A DNA stretch of 64,000 nt from Oceanidesulfovibrio indonesiensis (GTDB lineage Bacteria; Desulfobacterota; Desulfovibrionia; Desulfovibrionales; Desulfovibrionaceae): the NCBI RefSeq assembly GCF_007625075.1, contig NZ_QMIE01000003.1, positions 229,326 to 293,325 of the forward strand. The letters run 5' to 3'. The notes below the pieces were generated by a model. That model had not been told where the DNA came from and made no database searches. It saw nothing but the letters and a program-made list of their open reading frames with translations. Positions within the stretch are counted from its first letter, which is position 1. The number at the start of each line of letters is the position of its first letter. Positions 37,642 through 45,845 of the stretch are shown here, piece after piece. Made by a program: the position numbers and the translations under genes.

Positions 37642-37642
37642 G

Positions 37643-38152
37643 CTATCCGGCCCGGTTCTCCAGGCGGTCGCGCACGTAGCCAACCAGGCCGCCTTTGTTC
37701 AGAATCTCCTGCATGAACGGCGGCACCGGCATGCATTCGATGGTCTTGCCCGTGGTCTCGTTCGTGATGGTGCCGGCTGCCGGATCCACGGAAAGGACAT
37801 CGCCCGCGTTGATCTCGTCGGCCGCATCGCCCACCTCAAGCAGGGTGAGCCCCATGTTGAAACCGTTGCGATAGAAGATGCGCGCGAAGCTCTTGGCGAT
37901 AACCACCTTGACGCCCGCGCCGAGGATGGCCAGCGGCGCGTGCTCTCGCGAGGAACCGCAGCCGAAGTTCTCGCCGGCCACGATGATGTCCCCTTCCTTC
38001 ACATGGTTGACCCAGTCCGGGTCCATGCCGGCCATGCAGTACTTGCCGAGTTCCATGGGGTCTGTGGAGACGAGGTAGGTGGCCGGGATGATGGCGTCGG
38101 TGTCGATATGGTCGCCCAGCGTGTGGGCCGTGCCGCGTATTGGTGCGCTCAT
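37643..38152 (-). CDS. leuD: 3-isopropylmalate dehydratase small subunit
   Basis: The 169-residue swivelling subunit pairs with LeuC to isomerise 2- to 3-isopropylmalate. Clear motifs: [49 protein letters not shown]. It lies 24 bases downstream of leuC. The short length fits the LeuD type found with 420-residue LeuC subunits, which also occur as homoaconitase-like paralogues; the surrounding leuA and leuB support leucine synthesis. Confidence 0.95.
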   Translation of the reverse strand: MSAPIRGTAHTLGDHIDTDAIIPATYLVSTDPMELGKYCMAGMDPDWVNHVKEGDIIVAGENFGCGSSREHAPLAILGAGVKVVIAKSFARIFYRNGFNMGLTLLEVGDAADEINAGDVLSVDPAAGTITNETTGKTIECMPVPPFMQEILNKGGLVGYVRDRLENRAG

Positions 38153-38176
38153 TGCTGATTCTCCTTGCAGGCCCGG

Positions 38177-39436
38177 TTAGAGGGCGTCGGGGTGGACGAT
38201 CTCGCCGGCGACTGCGGAAGCTGCGGCCACGGCCGGCCCGGCGAGGTAGACCTCGCTTTCCAGGTGGCCCATGCGTCCCTTGAAGTTGCGGTTCGTGGTG
38301 GCGATAGCGCGTTCGCCTTTGCCGAGAATGCCCATGTGGCCGCCAAGGCACGGGCCGCATGTGGGCGGGCCCACCACGCAGCCGGCATCCATGAACACGG
38401 AGAAGAGGCCTTCATCCATGGCCTGCTGCCAGATCTTGGGCGTGGCCGGCAGGATGATTGCGCGAACGTTTTTGGAGACCTTGCGGCCGCCCAGCACCGT
38501 GGCTGCTTCGCGCAGGTCCTCGATGCGGCCGTTGGTGCAGGAGCCGATGACCACCTGATCGATGGTCGTGCCCTTGCACTCCTCCACGCCCTTCACGTTT
38601 TCGGGCAGGTGCGGCACGGCAACGCGAGGCGTCATGCCGGTCACGTCGATGATTATCTCGCGCTCGTACTCCGCGCCCTCGTCGGCGGCTATCTTCTCCG
38701 CCCCGGGGCGGTTGTGCGCGGCGCAGTACTCAAGAGTTTTGTCGTCTGCGGCGAAGAGGCCGACCTTGCCGCCCGCCTCGATGGCCATGTTGGCCATGGT
38801 CATGCGGCCTTCCACGGAAAGATCGTCGACCACGGGGCCATCGAACTCCAGGGCGCGGTAGCGCGCGCCGGCCACGCCGATCTCGCCGATGAGCCGCAGG
38901 ATGAGGTCCTTTGCGCCCACCCAGGGGGCGAGCTCGCCCTTGATGGTCACGCGGATGGCGCCGGGCACCTTGAACCACGTTTCGCCCAGGACCATGGCGC
39001 CTGCCACATCCGTGGAGCCCATGCCGGTTGCGAAGGCGCCGAGCGCGCCGTACGTGCAGGTGTGGCTGTCCGCGCCTACGACCACGTCGCCCGGGCCCAC
39101 CAGGCCCAGCTCTGGCAGCAGGGCGTGTTCCACGCCGCAGTCACCGCCTTCGTAGTAATGGACCACGCCCATCTCCCTGGCGAACTCGCGCACGCCGCGC
39201 ACCTGCTCGGCCGAGGCGATGTCCCGGTTCGGGGTGAAGTGGTCCATGACCAGGGCGACCTTGTTCTTGTCGAACACCTGGGTGGCTCCCATGGCGCGGA
39301 AGCTCTTGACAGCCAGCGGCGCGGTGATGTCGTTGGCGAGGGCGAGGTCCACCCGGCACTGGACGATGGAGCCGGTCTTGGCCTCGCCGGACACCGCATG
39401 CGCGGCGAGCAGTTTTTCGGTCAACGTACGGCGCAT
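38177..39436 (-). CDS. leuC: 3-isopropylmalate dehydratase large subunit
   Basis: The 419-residue aconitase-superfamily subunit has the three 4Fe-4S cysteine ligands in IGSCTNGR and CGPCLGGHMG, plus VGADSHTCTYGALGAFATGMGS (given here as GADSHTCTYGALGAF). It forms the active isomerase with LeuD. The start overlaps the leuA stop by 16 bases, suggesting coupled translation. Confidence 0.96.
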   Translation of the reverse strand: MRRTLTEKLLAAHAVSGEAKTGSIVQCRVDLALANDITAPLAVKSFRAMGATQVFDKNKVALVMDHFTPNRDIASAEQVRGVREFAREMGVVHYYEGGDCGVEHALLPELGLVGPGDVVVGADSHTCTYGALGAFATGMGSTDVAGAMVLGETWFKVPGAIRVTIKGELAPWVGAKDLILRLIGEIGVAGARYRALEFDGPVVDDLSVEGRMTMANMAIEAGGKVGLFAADDKTLEYCAAHNRPGAEKIAADEGAEYEREIIIDVTGMTPRVAVPHLPENVKGVEECKGTTIDQVVIGSCTNGRIEDLREAATVLGGRKVSKNVRAIILPATPKIWQQAMDEGLFSVFMDAGCVVGPPTCGPCLGGHMGILGKGERAIATTNRNFKGRMGHLESEVYLAGPAVAAASAVAGEIVHPDAL

Positions 39437-40950
39437 TCCTTGTCCTCCTCCTTCTTGGCCAGCCGGTTCATGGCGTTCAGATACGCCTTGACGGTGGCGA
39501 CAATGATATCCGGGTCGGCGCCGCGGCCTACGGCGGCGCAGCCTTGTTCCTGAATGCGGACGGTCACCTCGCCCTGGGCGTCGGTGCCGCCGGTGATGGC
39601 GTTGACCGTGTAGCTCAGGAGTTCGGGGCTACGGCCCGTCACCTTGTCTATTGCGTTGAACGCGGCGTCCACAGGCCCAACGCCGAACGTCGCTTCTCGG
39701 CGCTCCTCGCCGTCCACGTCCATGACCACTGCCGCCGAGGGCGGAATGGTGCCGGCCAGCACGGAGAGGTTGGTGAGGCGATACTTGTCCGGAATGCGGT
39801 AGACACGCTCCAGGACCACGGCCTCGATATCCTCGTCGTAGACCCGCTCCTTCTTGTCCGCAAGTTCTTTGACCGCTTCGAAAACCTGGACCATGGCCTC
39901 GTCGTCCAGGCTGAAGCCCAGCTCGTCCAGCTTGGACTTGAGGGCATGGCGACCGGAGTGCTTGCCCAGCACGAGCTCGGTCTTCTCGCGGCCTATGGAT
40001 TCGGGCGTCATGATCTCATACGTGCGGCGGTCCTTGAGCATGCCGTGCTGGTGGATGCCGGATTCGTGGGCAAAGGCGTTGGTGCCGATGATTGCCTTGT
40101 ACGGCGGGATGGCCTGGCCGATGATCATGGAAAGCAGCCTGCACGAGGGGAAGAGCTGCTCGCTTTTTACGTTGGTGCTCAGCCCGAAGTACGGCTCGCG
40201 GGTCTGCAGCGCCATGACCAGCTCCTCCAGGGCGGCGTTGCCGGCGCGCTCGCCGATGCCGGAAAGCGTGACCTCGGCTTGGCGCGCGCCTGCGCGAATT
40301 GCCGCCAGGGTGTTTGCCAGGGCGAGGCCCAGGTCGTTGTGGCAGTGCACGCTGAACACGGCCTTGTCGCTGTTGGGCACGGTTTCGATGAGATAGCGGA
40401 TGAGGTCCGCGAACTCCTCGGGCACGGCGTAGCCCACAGTGTCTGGAATGTTCACGGTGGTGGCGCCGGCGTCAATGACGGCTTCCACGACGCGAGCCAG
40501 GAACTCGCGGTCGGAACGCGAAGCGTCCTCGGCCGAGAACTCCACGTTGTCCGTGTATTTCCGGGCGTGCTTCACGCCTTCCACCGCCATCTCGAAGACC
40601 TGCTCGGGCGTCTTGCCCAGCTTGTGCTCCATATGCAGGGGCGATGTGGCGAGGAACGTATGGATGCGCGGGTGGGCCGCATCCTTGATGGCTTCCCAGA
40701 CGCGGTCGATGTCGGCCGGCATGGCCCGGCACAGCCCGGCCACCTGACAGTTCTTCACCGTGCCGGCTATGGCCTTCACGGCTTCGAAGTCGCCCTGGCT
40801 GGCCGCCGGGAATCCGGCCTCGATGACGTCCACGCCGAGGTTCTCCAGCTGTCTGGCCAGACGGATTTTCTCTTTGTGGTTCATTGTCGCGCCGGGTGAC
40901 TGCTCCCCGTCGCGCAGGGTGGTGTCAAAAATGATGATGCGGTCGGACAT
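39421..40950 (-). CDS. leuA: 2-isopropylmalate synthase
   Basis: The 509-residue enzyme condenses acetyl-CoA with 2-ketoisovalerate, the committed step of leucine synthesis. The TIM barrel carries FDTTLRDGEQSPGA, the metal ligands in VHCHNDLGLA and GIGERAGNA, and HQHGMLKD. The C-terminal LeuA dimer (allosteric leucine-binding) domain occupies about 390-500. It is the first structural gene of the leu operon. Upstream is a 310-base leader with a promoter-like element and a Leu-rich leader peptide. Confidence 0.97.
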   Translation of the reverse strand: MSDRIIIFDTTLRDGEQSPGATMNHKEKIRLARQLENLGVDVIEAGFPAASQGDFEAVKAIAGTVKNCQVAGLCRAMPADIDRVWEAIKDAAHPRIHTFLATSPLHMEHKLGKTPEQVFEMAVEGVKHARKYTDNVEFSAEDASRSDREFLARVVEAVIDAGATTVNIPDTVGYAVPEEFADLIRYLIETVPNSDKAVFSVHCHNDLGLALANTLAAIRAGARQAEVTLSGIGERAGNAALEELVMALQTREPYFGLSTNVKSEQLFPSCRLLSMIIGQAIPPYKAIIGTNAFAHESGIHQHGMLKDRRTYEIMTPESIGREKTELVLGKHSGRHALKSKLDELGFSLDDEAMVQVFEAVKELADKKERVYDEDIEAVVLERVYRIPDKYRLTNLSVLAGTIPPSAAVVMDVDGEERREATFGVGPVDAAFNAIDKVTGRSPELLSYTVNAITGGTDAQGEVTVRIQEQGCAAVGRGADPDIIVATVKAYLNAMNRLAKKEEDKECAVR

Positions 40951-41072
40951 GGTCAGACCCTCCTCGGATATGCGTCTTGCTGATTCAGCGTATACCGAAC
41001 ATTCCTGCCCTGTTACAAAAAAACGATTGTATGGACGAATGCCGGTGCGCTCACAAAAATATGCACGTGCCG

Positions 41073-41092
41073 AGGGCGCCGCAATGCGCCCT
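41073..41092 (-). terminator. Candidate attenuator hairpin in the leu leader
   Basis: On the minus strand AGGGCGC pairs with GCGCCCT (7 bp, six-base loop), starting 35 bases after the leader-peptide stop. A TTTTT stretch follows only about 14 bases later (41055-41059), so it is not a textbook terminator. An alternative hairpin, GGGGCT/AGCCCC, overlaps the end of the leader peptide and would be affected by a stalled ribosome. Confidence 0.4.
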
Positions 41093-41126
41093 TATATGAG
41101 GGATGCGTGGATCGTAAGGGGCTGGA

Positions 41127-41168
41127 TTAGGAAAGCCCCCATAGGAGGAGGGCTAGGCCGTCGGCCAT
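41127..41168 (-). CDS. leuL: Putative leu operon leader peptide
   Basis: A 13-codon frame on the minus strand reads MADGLALLLWGLS and then stops. Five of 13 residues are leucine, with three in a row, and the codons used include CTA, CTC and CTT. It lies about 65 bases downstream of a promoter-like sequence and 176 bases upstream of leuA. A GGGAAG eight bases before the ATG could serve as ribosome-binding site. Leader peptides with repeated codons for the end product are the hallmark of ribosome-mediated attenuation. No homology can be claimed for so short a peptide. Confidence 0.55.
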   Translation of the reverse strand: MADGLALLLWGLS

Positions 41169-41232
41169 GGCGCGCTTCCCGGCCCGGGAATGACGGAGGG
41201 TAGTATGGCAAATGGCTGCATACATGGCTGGG

Positions 41233-41265
41233 ATTATAGTTAGCCCCCGATCGACGCGGTGTCAA
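41233..41265 (-). promoter_or_regulatory. Promoter-like sequence upstream of the leu leader
   Basis: On the minus strand TTGACA (41260-41265) and TATAAT (41233-41238) are both perfect consensus hexamers but 21 bases apart, longer than the optimal 17. The -35 overlaps the stop codon of the upstream HAD gene. The region 40951-41261 therefore holds promoter, leader peptide and hairpins but no larger gene. Confidence 0.45.
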
Positions 41266-41936
41266 GGACGACAATACGGCGGCTGCTCAAGGAGCGGTTT
41301 CATGTCCGGCAGGATTTCGCCGAGTTCCCGCTCCACCTGGGCCAGTGTGTCGAAATGGATGGCTGCCAGGCCCAGCTCCCGCGCCAGGGCCACGTGCCGC
41401 GCGGAATCGTCGATGAACAGCGCCAGCTCCGCCGTGGCTCCCAGCTCCTCAAGCGCGTGGTGGAAGAACTCCGGCTGCCGCTTGTGCATTCCCTCGTGAT
41501 AGGAGTTGAAAACCCGATGGAAATACGGAAAAATCTCGTACTTCTCGTTGAGCGCATCGAGCCAGTCGGTCTGATCGCTTAGCATGGCCACCTGCCGGCC
41601 CTGCGCGGCGAGCATAGCCACGATTTCCAGCATGCGCGGCCGGACGATGAAACGTGAAAGGAGCGCCTCGCGCTTGGCGGCCTGGTCGCCGTTCAGCCCT
41701 GTGCGCTCTGCCAGCGTGTTCCAGAACGTGCTTTCCTGCGCCTTTCCCACAAGATATCCGCATGAATACATGATCTCCACAGCCTCGTGGAATACCGTGT
41801 CCGGGTCCAGATCCTGCTCTTTGGCCATGTACCGCAGGCCGTTCATGAATCCTTCCTCGGCGATGACGCCGCCGAAATCGATGAGCACCGTGCCTATCTG
41901 CGGCTCAACTGTCGTATCCCGCTCCATCTGTCTCAT
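41262..41936 (-). CDS. HAD-superfamily hydrolase (subfamily IA)
   Basis: A 224-residue HAD-like phosphatase. Motif I is LIDFGGVIAE (nucleophilic Asp, with Gly in place of the usual second Asp, as in several IA members), motif II AMLSDQTDW, the conserved Lys in MHKRQPEFF, and motif IV FIDDSARHVALARELG. The substrate is unknown. The start may be 41936 or the in-frame ATG at 41927, which is better spaced from AAGG. It is divergent from the protoglobin kinase gene. Confidence 0.85.
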   Translation of the reverse strand: MRQMERDTTVEPQIGTVLIDFGGVIAEEGFMNGLRYMAKEQDLDPDTVFHEAVEIMYSCGYLVGKAQESTFWNTLAERTGLNGDQAAKREALLSRFIVRPRMLEIVAMLAAQGRQVAMLSDQTDWLDALNEKYEIFPYFHRVFNSYHEGMHKRQPEFFHHALEELGATAELALFIDDSARHVALARELGLAAIHFDTLAQVERELGEILPDMKPLLEQPPYCRP

Positions 41937-42107
41937 ATCCTTATATTATGTTTCCAGGGTTCGTTCCACGTATCGTTCCATTGGATAGCCCTTGCCCTGA
42001 TCATGTGCAAGTGAAGATATGAAGACGGGTTCCTTTCCCCGCTCCACTCTGGTATAAATGCGGCAAAGTCGAAAACCCCCTGCATGTATTCAGGAGCCGC
42101 AACGAAC

Positions 42108-43322
42108 ATGACAACCGAAATGATATCCATGGAAGGCAAACCAATCGACGTGAAGACACCCTCCGAAGCGCCCTTGCAGCGCCTTGCTTTCTTTCGTGAA
42201 AAGCTCGGGCTGGAGGATGACGGCGCCATAGCAATGCTCGATCCGTATCGAGAACGACTCATAGCGCATAAAGACGAGTTCGCCGACTACCTGTACGAAT
42301 ACTTCATCCGTATTCCCGAAACCAAGTCCATTCTGTCCCACGAGACCTGGCCCAAGGTCATCAAGAACAACTGGTCCACTACGTTCGATCTGCTTTTCTC
42401 CGGCCCCCCTGATGAGGAGCTGATGGACTACCTGTGGAAAAGCGGCGTGATCCATGTGCGCGTAAATATCGACCAGCGGTTCATCAACCTCGGCTACGCC
42501 CTGATGCGCACGTTCTGCCTGCGGGTGGTCCGCGAGGTGGTGGACGAGGCGGACGCAGAACGCGCTGCCGACATCACCAACCGTTTGCTGGACCTCTGCG
42601 TGCTCATCGCCACGGACGCCTACCTGGACTCCACCACCAAGTGCGACCGCGAGGTCGTCCGCGGCATCGCCCACCAGCTGCGCAACCCGCTCATGATTAT
42701 CGGCGGCTACACCCGCAAGCTGCAAAAGGCGGTTGACCCCGAAAGCCCGGACATGGAGGCGCTGCGCACGATCCTGGAAGAGAGCAAACGCCTGGAAAAG
42801 CTCGTGGCCGACGTGAGCGAGTACATGGACCTGTACCGCGAAGACGCAGTGCGCGAAGCTCTGGACGTGCAGAAATTGCTGGACATCGTCATGGAGCAGA
42901 TCCGGGCCACGCATACCGGCGAAATTCCGGTCCGTATCAGCGTCGACCCGGCATTCCGCATGTCCTACGCGGACAGACGGGACATCTCCGCCGCGCTCAG
43001 ACACATGCTCCTCGACGCGCTGGAGACCATCGAGCCCTCTCCGGACGGCGGGGAGCTCGGCGTAAGCATCACCACACGGCCCGACCCGCGGGACGAGCGC
43101 TACATGGAGATCGTCTTTTTCAGCACAGGAGAATCCCCGAGGCCAGAGGAACTCGACATCCTGTTCACTCCGTTCCATGCGCGGGCGCCCATGGGCGCTG
43201 GGTTCGGTTTACCCATCGCGCGTCTTGCGGCAAATAAAAATCTTGGACGTCTGGGGCTTACGCCAATTCCAGGCAAGGGTTTGGAGTGTGCGGTATCCCT
43301 GCCGAAACCGCCTCAAACCTGA
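42108..43322 (+). CDS. Protoglobin-domain sensor histidine kinase
   Basis: A 404-residue soluble protein. Residues about 25-190 resemble a protoglobin/globin-coupled sensor, including SGVIHVRVNIDQRFINLGY, whose His is the likely haem-proximal ligand. A dimerisation/phosphoacceptor box follows, GIAHQLRNPLMIIGGY, with His189, then a HATPase-like domain ending GAGFGLPIARLAA. The N-box is degenerate: MLLDALETI has Asp where Asn is expected. It should sense O2, NO or CO in the cytoplasm. No response regulator is adjacent. ATG 42108 has AGGAG 11 bases upstream; 42084 is an alternative. Confidence 0.78.
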   Translation: MTTEMISMEGKPIDVKTPSEAPLQRLAFFREKLGLEDDGAIAMLDPYRERLIAHKDEFADYLYEYFIRIPETKSILSHETWPKVIKNNWSTTFDLLFSGPPDEELMDYLWKSGVIHVRVNIDQRFINLGYALMRTFCLRVVREVVDEADAERAADITNRLLDLCVLIATDAYLDSTTKCDREVVRGIAHQLRNPLMIIGGYTRKLQKAVDPESPDMEALRTILEESKRLEKLVADVSEYMDLYREDAVREALDVQKLLDIVMEQIRATHTGEIPVRISVDPAFRMSYADRRDISAALRHMLLDALETIEPSPDGGELGVSITTRPDPRDERYMEIVFFSTGESPRPEELDILFTPFHARAPMGAGFGLPIARLAANKNLGRLGLTPIPGKGLECAVSLPKPPQT

Positions 43323-43481
43323 GATTACTGCGAGCATAAAATCTAATTTGTTGACTCGAAGTTATGACCACGGCCACGCAGAAAGGGGTCCACCCGGCGA
43401 ACGCCGCGAAAGCAGAATGTTTGATACAGTCCGCCCTGAGTAATCTTGCTCATGAAATGAAAAAACGGGCGTCGAATAATC

Positions 43482-43510
43482 TTGTCATTTGGATACTTAA
43501 TCGATATGCT
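43482..43510 (+). promoter_or_regulatory. Sigma-70-type promoter for the HU gene
   Basis: TTGTCA (43482-43487) and TATGCT (43505-43510) are separated by exactly 17 bases in an AT-rich stretch. The predicted transcript would have a leader of about 140 bases before the HU start. Confidence 0.65.
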
Positions 43511-43532
43511 TACAACTATTGAGAACATACAC

Positions 43533-43573
43533 CTTTCCTCCAGCCAATTCGAGGAAAGTGTGCGGCATCGCAC
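43533..43573 (+). other. Structured 5' leader of the HU gene
   Basis: Two hairpins follow each other: CTTTCCTC/GAGGAAAG (perfect 8 bp, ten-base loop, 43533-43558) and GTGCG/CGCAC (5 bp, GCAT loop, 43560-43573). A third small inverted repeat GCAGA/TCTGC lies nearer the start codon. This is the main content of the 335-base gap before HU; the upstream half shows no gene. Confidence 0.5.
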
Positions 43574-43657
43574 GCAGCCGGGGGGCCTTGCGCATCGATG
43601 CCTGTATCCAAACGAACCATGCAGAGTGCATCTGCCAAACCCTGCTGCGGGGGGAAC

Positions 43658-43936
43658 ATGAACAAGAGTGAGCTCGTCAAGGAACTGGCTGAAGAAAACA
43701 ACATGCCTGTGGAAGAAGCCGCCATGTTCGTCGAGATGTTTTTCGACTCGGTGCGCGACGCGCTGCTGGAAGACGGACGCGTAGAGATCCGCGGCTTCGG
43801 CTCCTTCAAGATCAAGAGCTACAAAGGATACGTGGGCCGCAACCCTAAAACCGGCCAGAGCGTTGAAGTGCCACCCAAAAAGCTGCCTTCGTTCCGTGCG
43901 GGCAAGGAGCTCAAGGAAGTCATCAACGTCGGGTAG
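43658..43936 (+). CDS. HU/IHF-family DNA-binding protein
   Basis: A 92-residue histone-like protein starting MNKSELVKELAEENNMPVEE. The signature GFGSFKIKSYKGYVGRNPKTG covers the DNA-binding arm with the proline-containing tip (shown as GFGSFKIKSYKGYVGRNPK). It bends and compacts DNA and could assist sigma-54 promoters. ATG 43658 is preceded by a run of G; the open frame further upstream has no family similarity. It lies upstream of cheV-cheD. Confidence 0.92.
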   Translation: MNKSELVKELAEENNMPVEEAAMFVEMFFDSVRDALLEDGRVEIRGFGSFKIKSYKGYVGRNPKTGQSVEVPPKKLPSFRAGKELKEVINVG

Positions 43937-44070
43937 GAGCTTCCGGCCTTCCCTGTCTCTTTGACAGACGCCGTGCGGACCGGTTTTGGGGATGCATCCG
44001 CAACCCGCCTGACAACGCGCAGAGCACGCCGCGCCTGGCCTCCCGACCAAATGGAGGCGAGGCGCGCCGG

Positions 44071-45063
44071 ATGCTCCGTACACGTGGGACGCATCCCGGA
44101 GGACTGTTGATCGCCTTGGACAGCAACGACATACTCCTCGAAACGGGGTCGAACGAACTCAACCTCATCGAGTTCTTCATAGACGAACGCGACCCGGGAA
44201 GCGGCGAGATCGTCCGCGACTTCTTCGGCGTCAACGTTGCCAAGGTTCTCGAAGTCATCGAGAGCCCGGGGCTCGAAGCAGGAAAATCCGCCGTCGATCC
44301 ATGTTTCATGGGCACCATCCCCTTGCGTGGGCAGGTGCTGCCTGTGCTTGATCTCGGTGTCTGGCTCGGCGTGGACAGGGTCCGCGTCGAGCACGAGGTC
44401 ATCCTTGTCACCGAGTTCAACGGCATGGTCACCGGCTTTCTCGTCTCCGGCGTCACCATGATCCACCGCGTCAGCTGGAGCGAAGTCAAACCGCCCAACC
44501 ACTACGTCGCTTCCCTCCAGTCCAATTGCATCACAGGCCTCGCCGACATCGGAGACCGTTTCACACTCATGCTCGACCTGGAGAAGATACTCGCCGAAAT
44601 CAATCCGGAAGCGCAGAACATACAGGTGGCCGATAACACGGAACGCGTCGGCGCGGGCTTCAAGGCGCTTGTGGCGGACGACTCCACCACCCTGCGCTCC
44701 GTCATCCGCCAGCATCTGGAAGCCGCAGGCTACGCGGTGACTACTGCCAACGACGGCTTCGAGGCGCTGGAGACCATCCTTCGTCTGCACAACGAAGGCA
44801 ATCCCGTGGACATCCTCGTCTCCGACATCGAGATGCCCCGCATGGATGGCTACTCGCTGACCAAAACCGTCAAGCAGCATCCGGAACTCAACACTCCGGT
44901 CATCCTGTTCTCCTCGCTCATCCGCGACGATCAGCGCCATAAGGGCTTGTCCGTAGGCGCCGACGACCAGATATCCAAGCCGGAGTTCAGCACGCTCGCC
45001 TCCCGGGGCGAATCGCTCATCAAGGCGTACCGCGGTGAACGAGCCCTCGAGGAAACCACGTGA
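44071..45063 (+). CDS. cheV: Chemotaxis protein CheV (CheW plus receiver domain)
   Basis: The 330-residue protein joins a CheW coupling domain (about 15-165: ILLETGSNELNLIEFFI, GTIPLRGQVLPVLDLGVWLG) to a receiver domain (about 195-315: ALVADDSTTLRSVIRQHLE, ILVSDIEMPRMDGYSL, with the phosphoacceptor Asp in DIEMPRMDG). CheV couples receptors to CheA and tunes adaptation. ATG 44071 has GAGG upstream, but an in-frame TTG at 44107 with GGAGG four bases before it matches family N termini better. Its stop overlaps the cheD start. Confidence 0.92.
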   Translation: MLRTRGTHPGGLLIALDSNDILLETGSNELNLIEFFIDERDPGSGEIVRDFFGVNVAKVLEVIESPGLEAGKSAVDPCFMGTIPLRGQVLPVLDLGVWLGVDRVRVEHEVILVTEFNGMVTGFLVSGVTMIHRVSWSEVKPPNHYVASLQSNCITGLADIGDRFTLMLDLEKILAEINPEAQNIQVADNTERVGAGFKALVADDSTTLRSVIRQHLEAAGYAVTTANDGFEALETILRLHNEGNPVDILVSDIEMPRMDGYSLTKTVKQHPELNTPVILFSSLIRDDQRHKGLSVGADDQISKPEFSTLASRGESLIKAYRGERALEETT

Positions 45064-45674
45064 CGCCGGCGGAATCCATACGCACCCGAAACGACTCCAG
45101 CCACGACACGCCCAAAATACTCATCCAATCCGGTCTGCCGCTGGAGCATCTCAAGATCAGCGAATGCCTGGTAACGTCCAAGGACTGCCTCGTCACCACT
45201 GTGCTCGGCTCCTGCGTGTCCGTCACATTCTTCAGCGATCGCCCTCGGTTGGCCGGCATCTTCCATGCCATGCTGCCGGACAGCACCAGTCGGATGTTCA
45301 ACCGCCGCGACGATCTGGCCAGGCCGATACGACCTGAAGACGCGTGCAAATACGTGGACACCGCCATCCAGCGCATCGTCGCCAAATTCACCGCCCACGG
45401 CGTGAAAACATCAAACATTGAGATCAAGCTCTTTGGCGGCGCTCTCAGCCTTATGTCCGACCAGAAAGAAAACATCCGCGAGATCGTGGACGTAGGCGCA
45501 AAGAACGTCGCCATAGCCCGGCGCGACCTCGGACGGCTCGGCCTCTCGCCCGTTTCGGAGTCCGTCCTGGGCGGGCGCGGCCGCAAGTTGTTCTTCCACG
45601 CCGCCACCGGGCGGGTCTGGATGAAGTTCCTCGGCGCCAAAGCCGCTGCGCGCGACCTCTCCCTCCGCTGCTGA
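45060..45674 (+). CDS. cheD: Chemoreceptor glutamine deamidase CheD
   Basis: A 204-residue enzyme that deamidates glutamines on chemoreceptors to modulate adaptation. The catalytic Cys is in VLGSCVSVTFF and the catalytic His in GIFHAMLPDS; FGGALSLMS and NVAIARRDLGRLGL are also conserved. It starts at GTG 45060 inside the cheV stop (GTGA), indicating tight coupling. The N-terminal 18 residues are variable. Confidence 0.93.
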   Translation: MTPAESIRTRNDSSHDTPKILIQSGLPLEHLKISECLVTSKDCLVTTVLGSCVSVTFFSDRPRLAGIFHAMLPDSTSRMFNRRDDLARPIRPEDACKYVDTAIQRIVAKFTAHGVKTSNIEIKLFGGALSLMSDQKENIREIVDVGAKNVAIARRDLGRLGLSPVSESVLGGRGRKLFFHAATGRVWMKFLGAKAAARDLSLRC

Positions 45675-45845
45675 CTGGCCATTGAAAAAGTCTTTGCCGC
45701 TGGCTGCCCGCTACGTATTTTTTCCCGGGTGCACTTGTCGGAAAAGCGCCGGGCGGGTATCCTCCATGGAAGCTTCCCGGGTGTTTCCGTTCCCCGGAGC
45801 CATCCGGGCCTGTCCCAAAGAGAACCGCATTCCAAGGACGTACCC

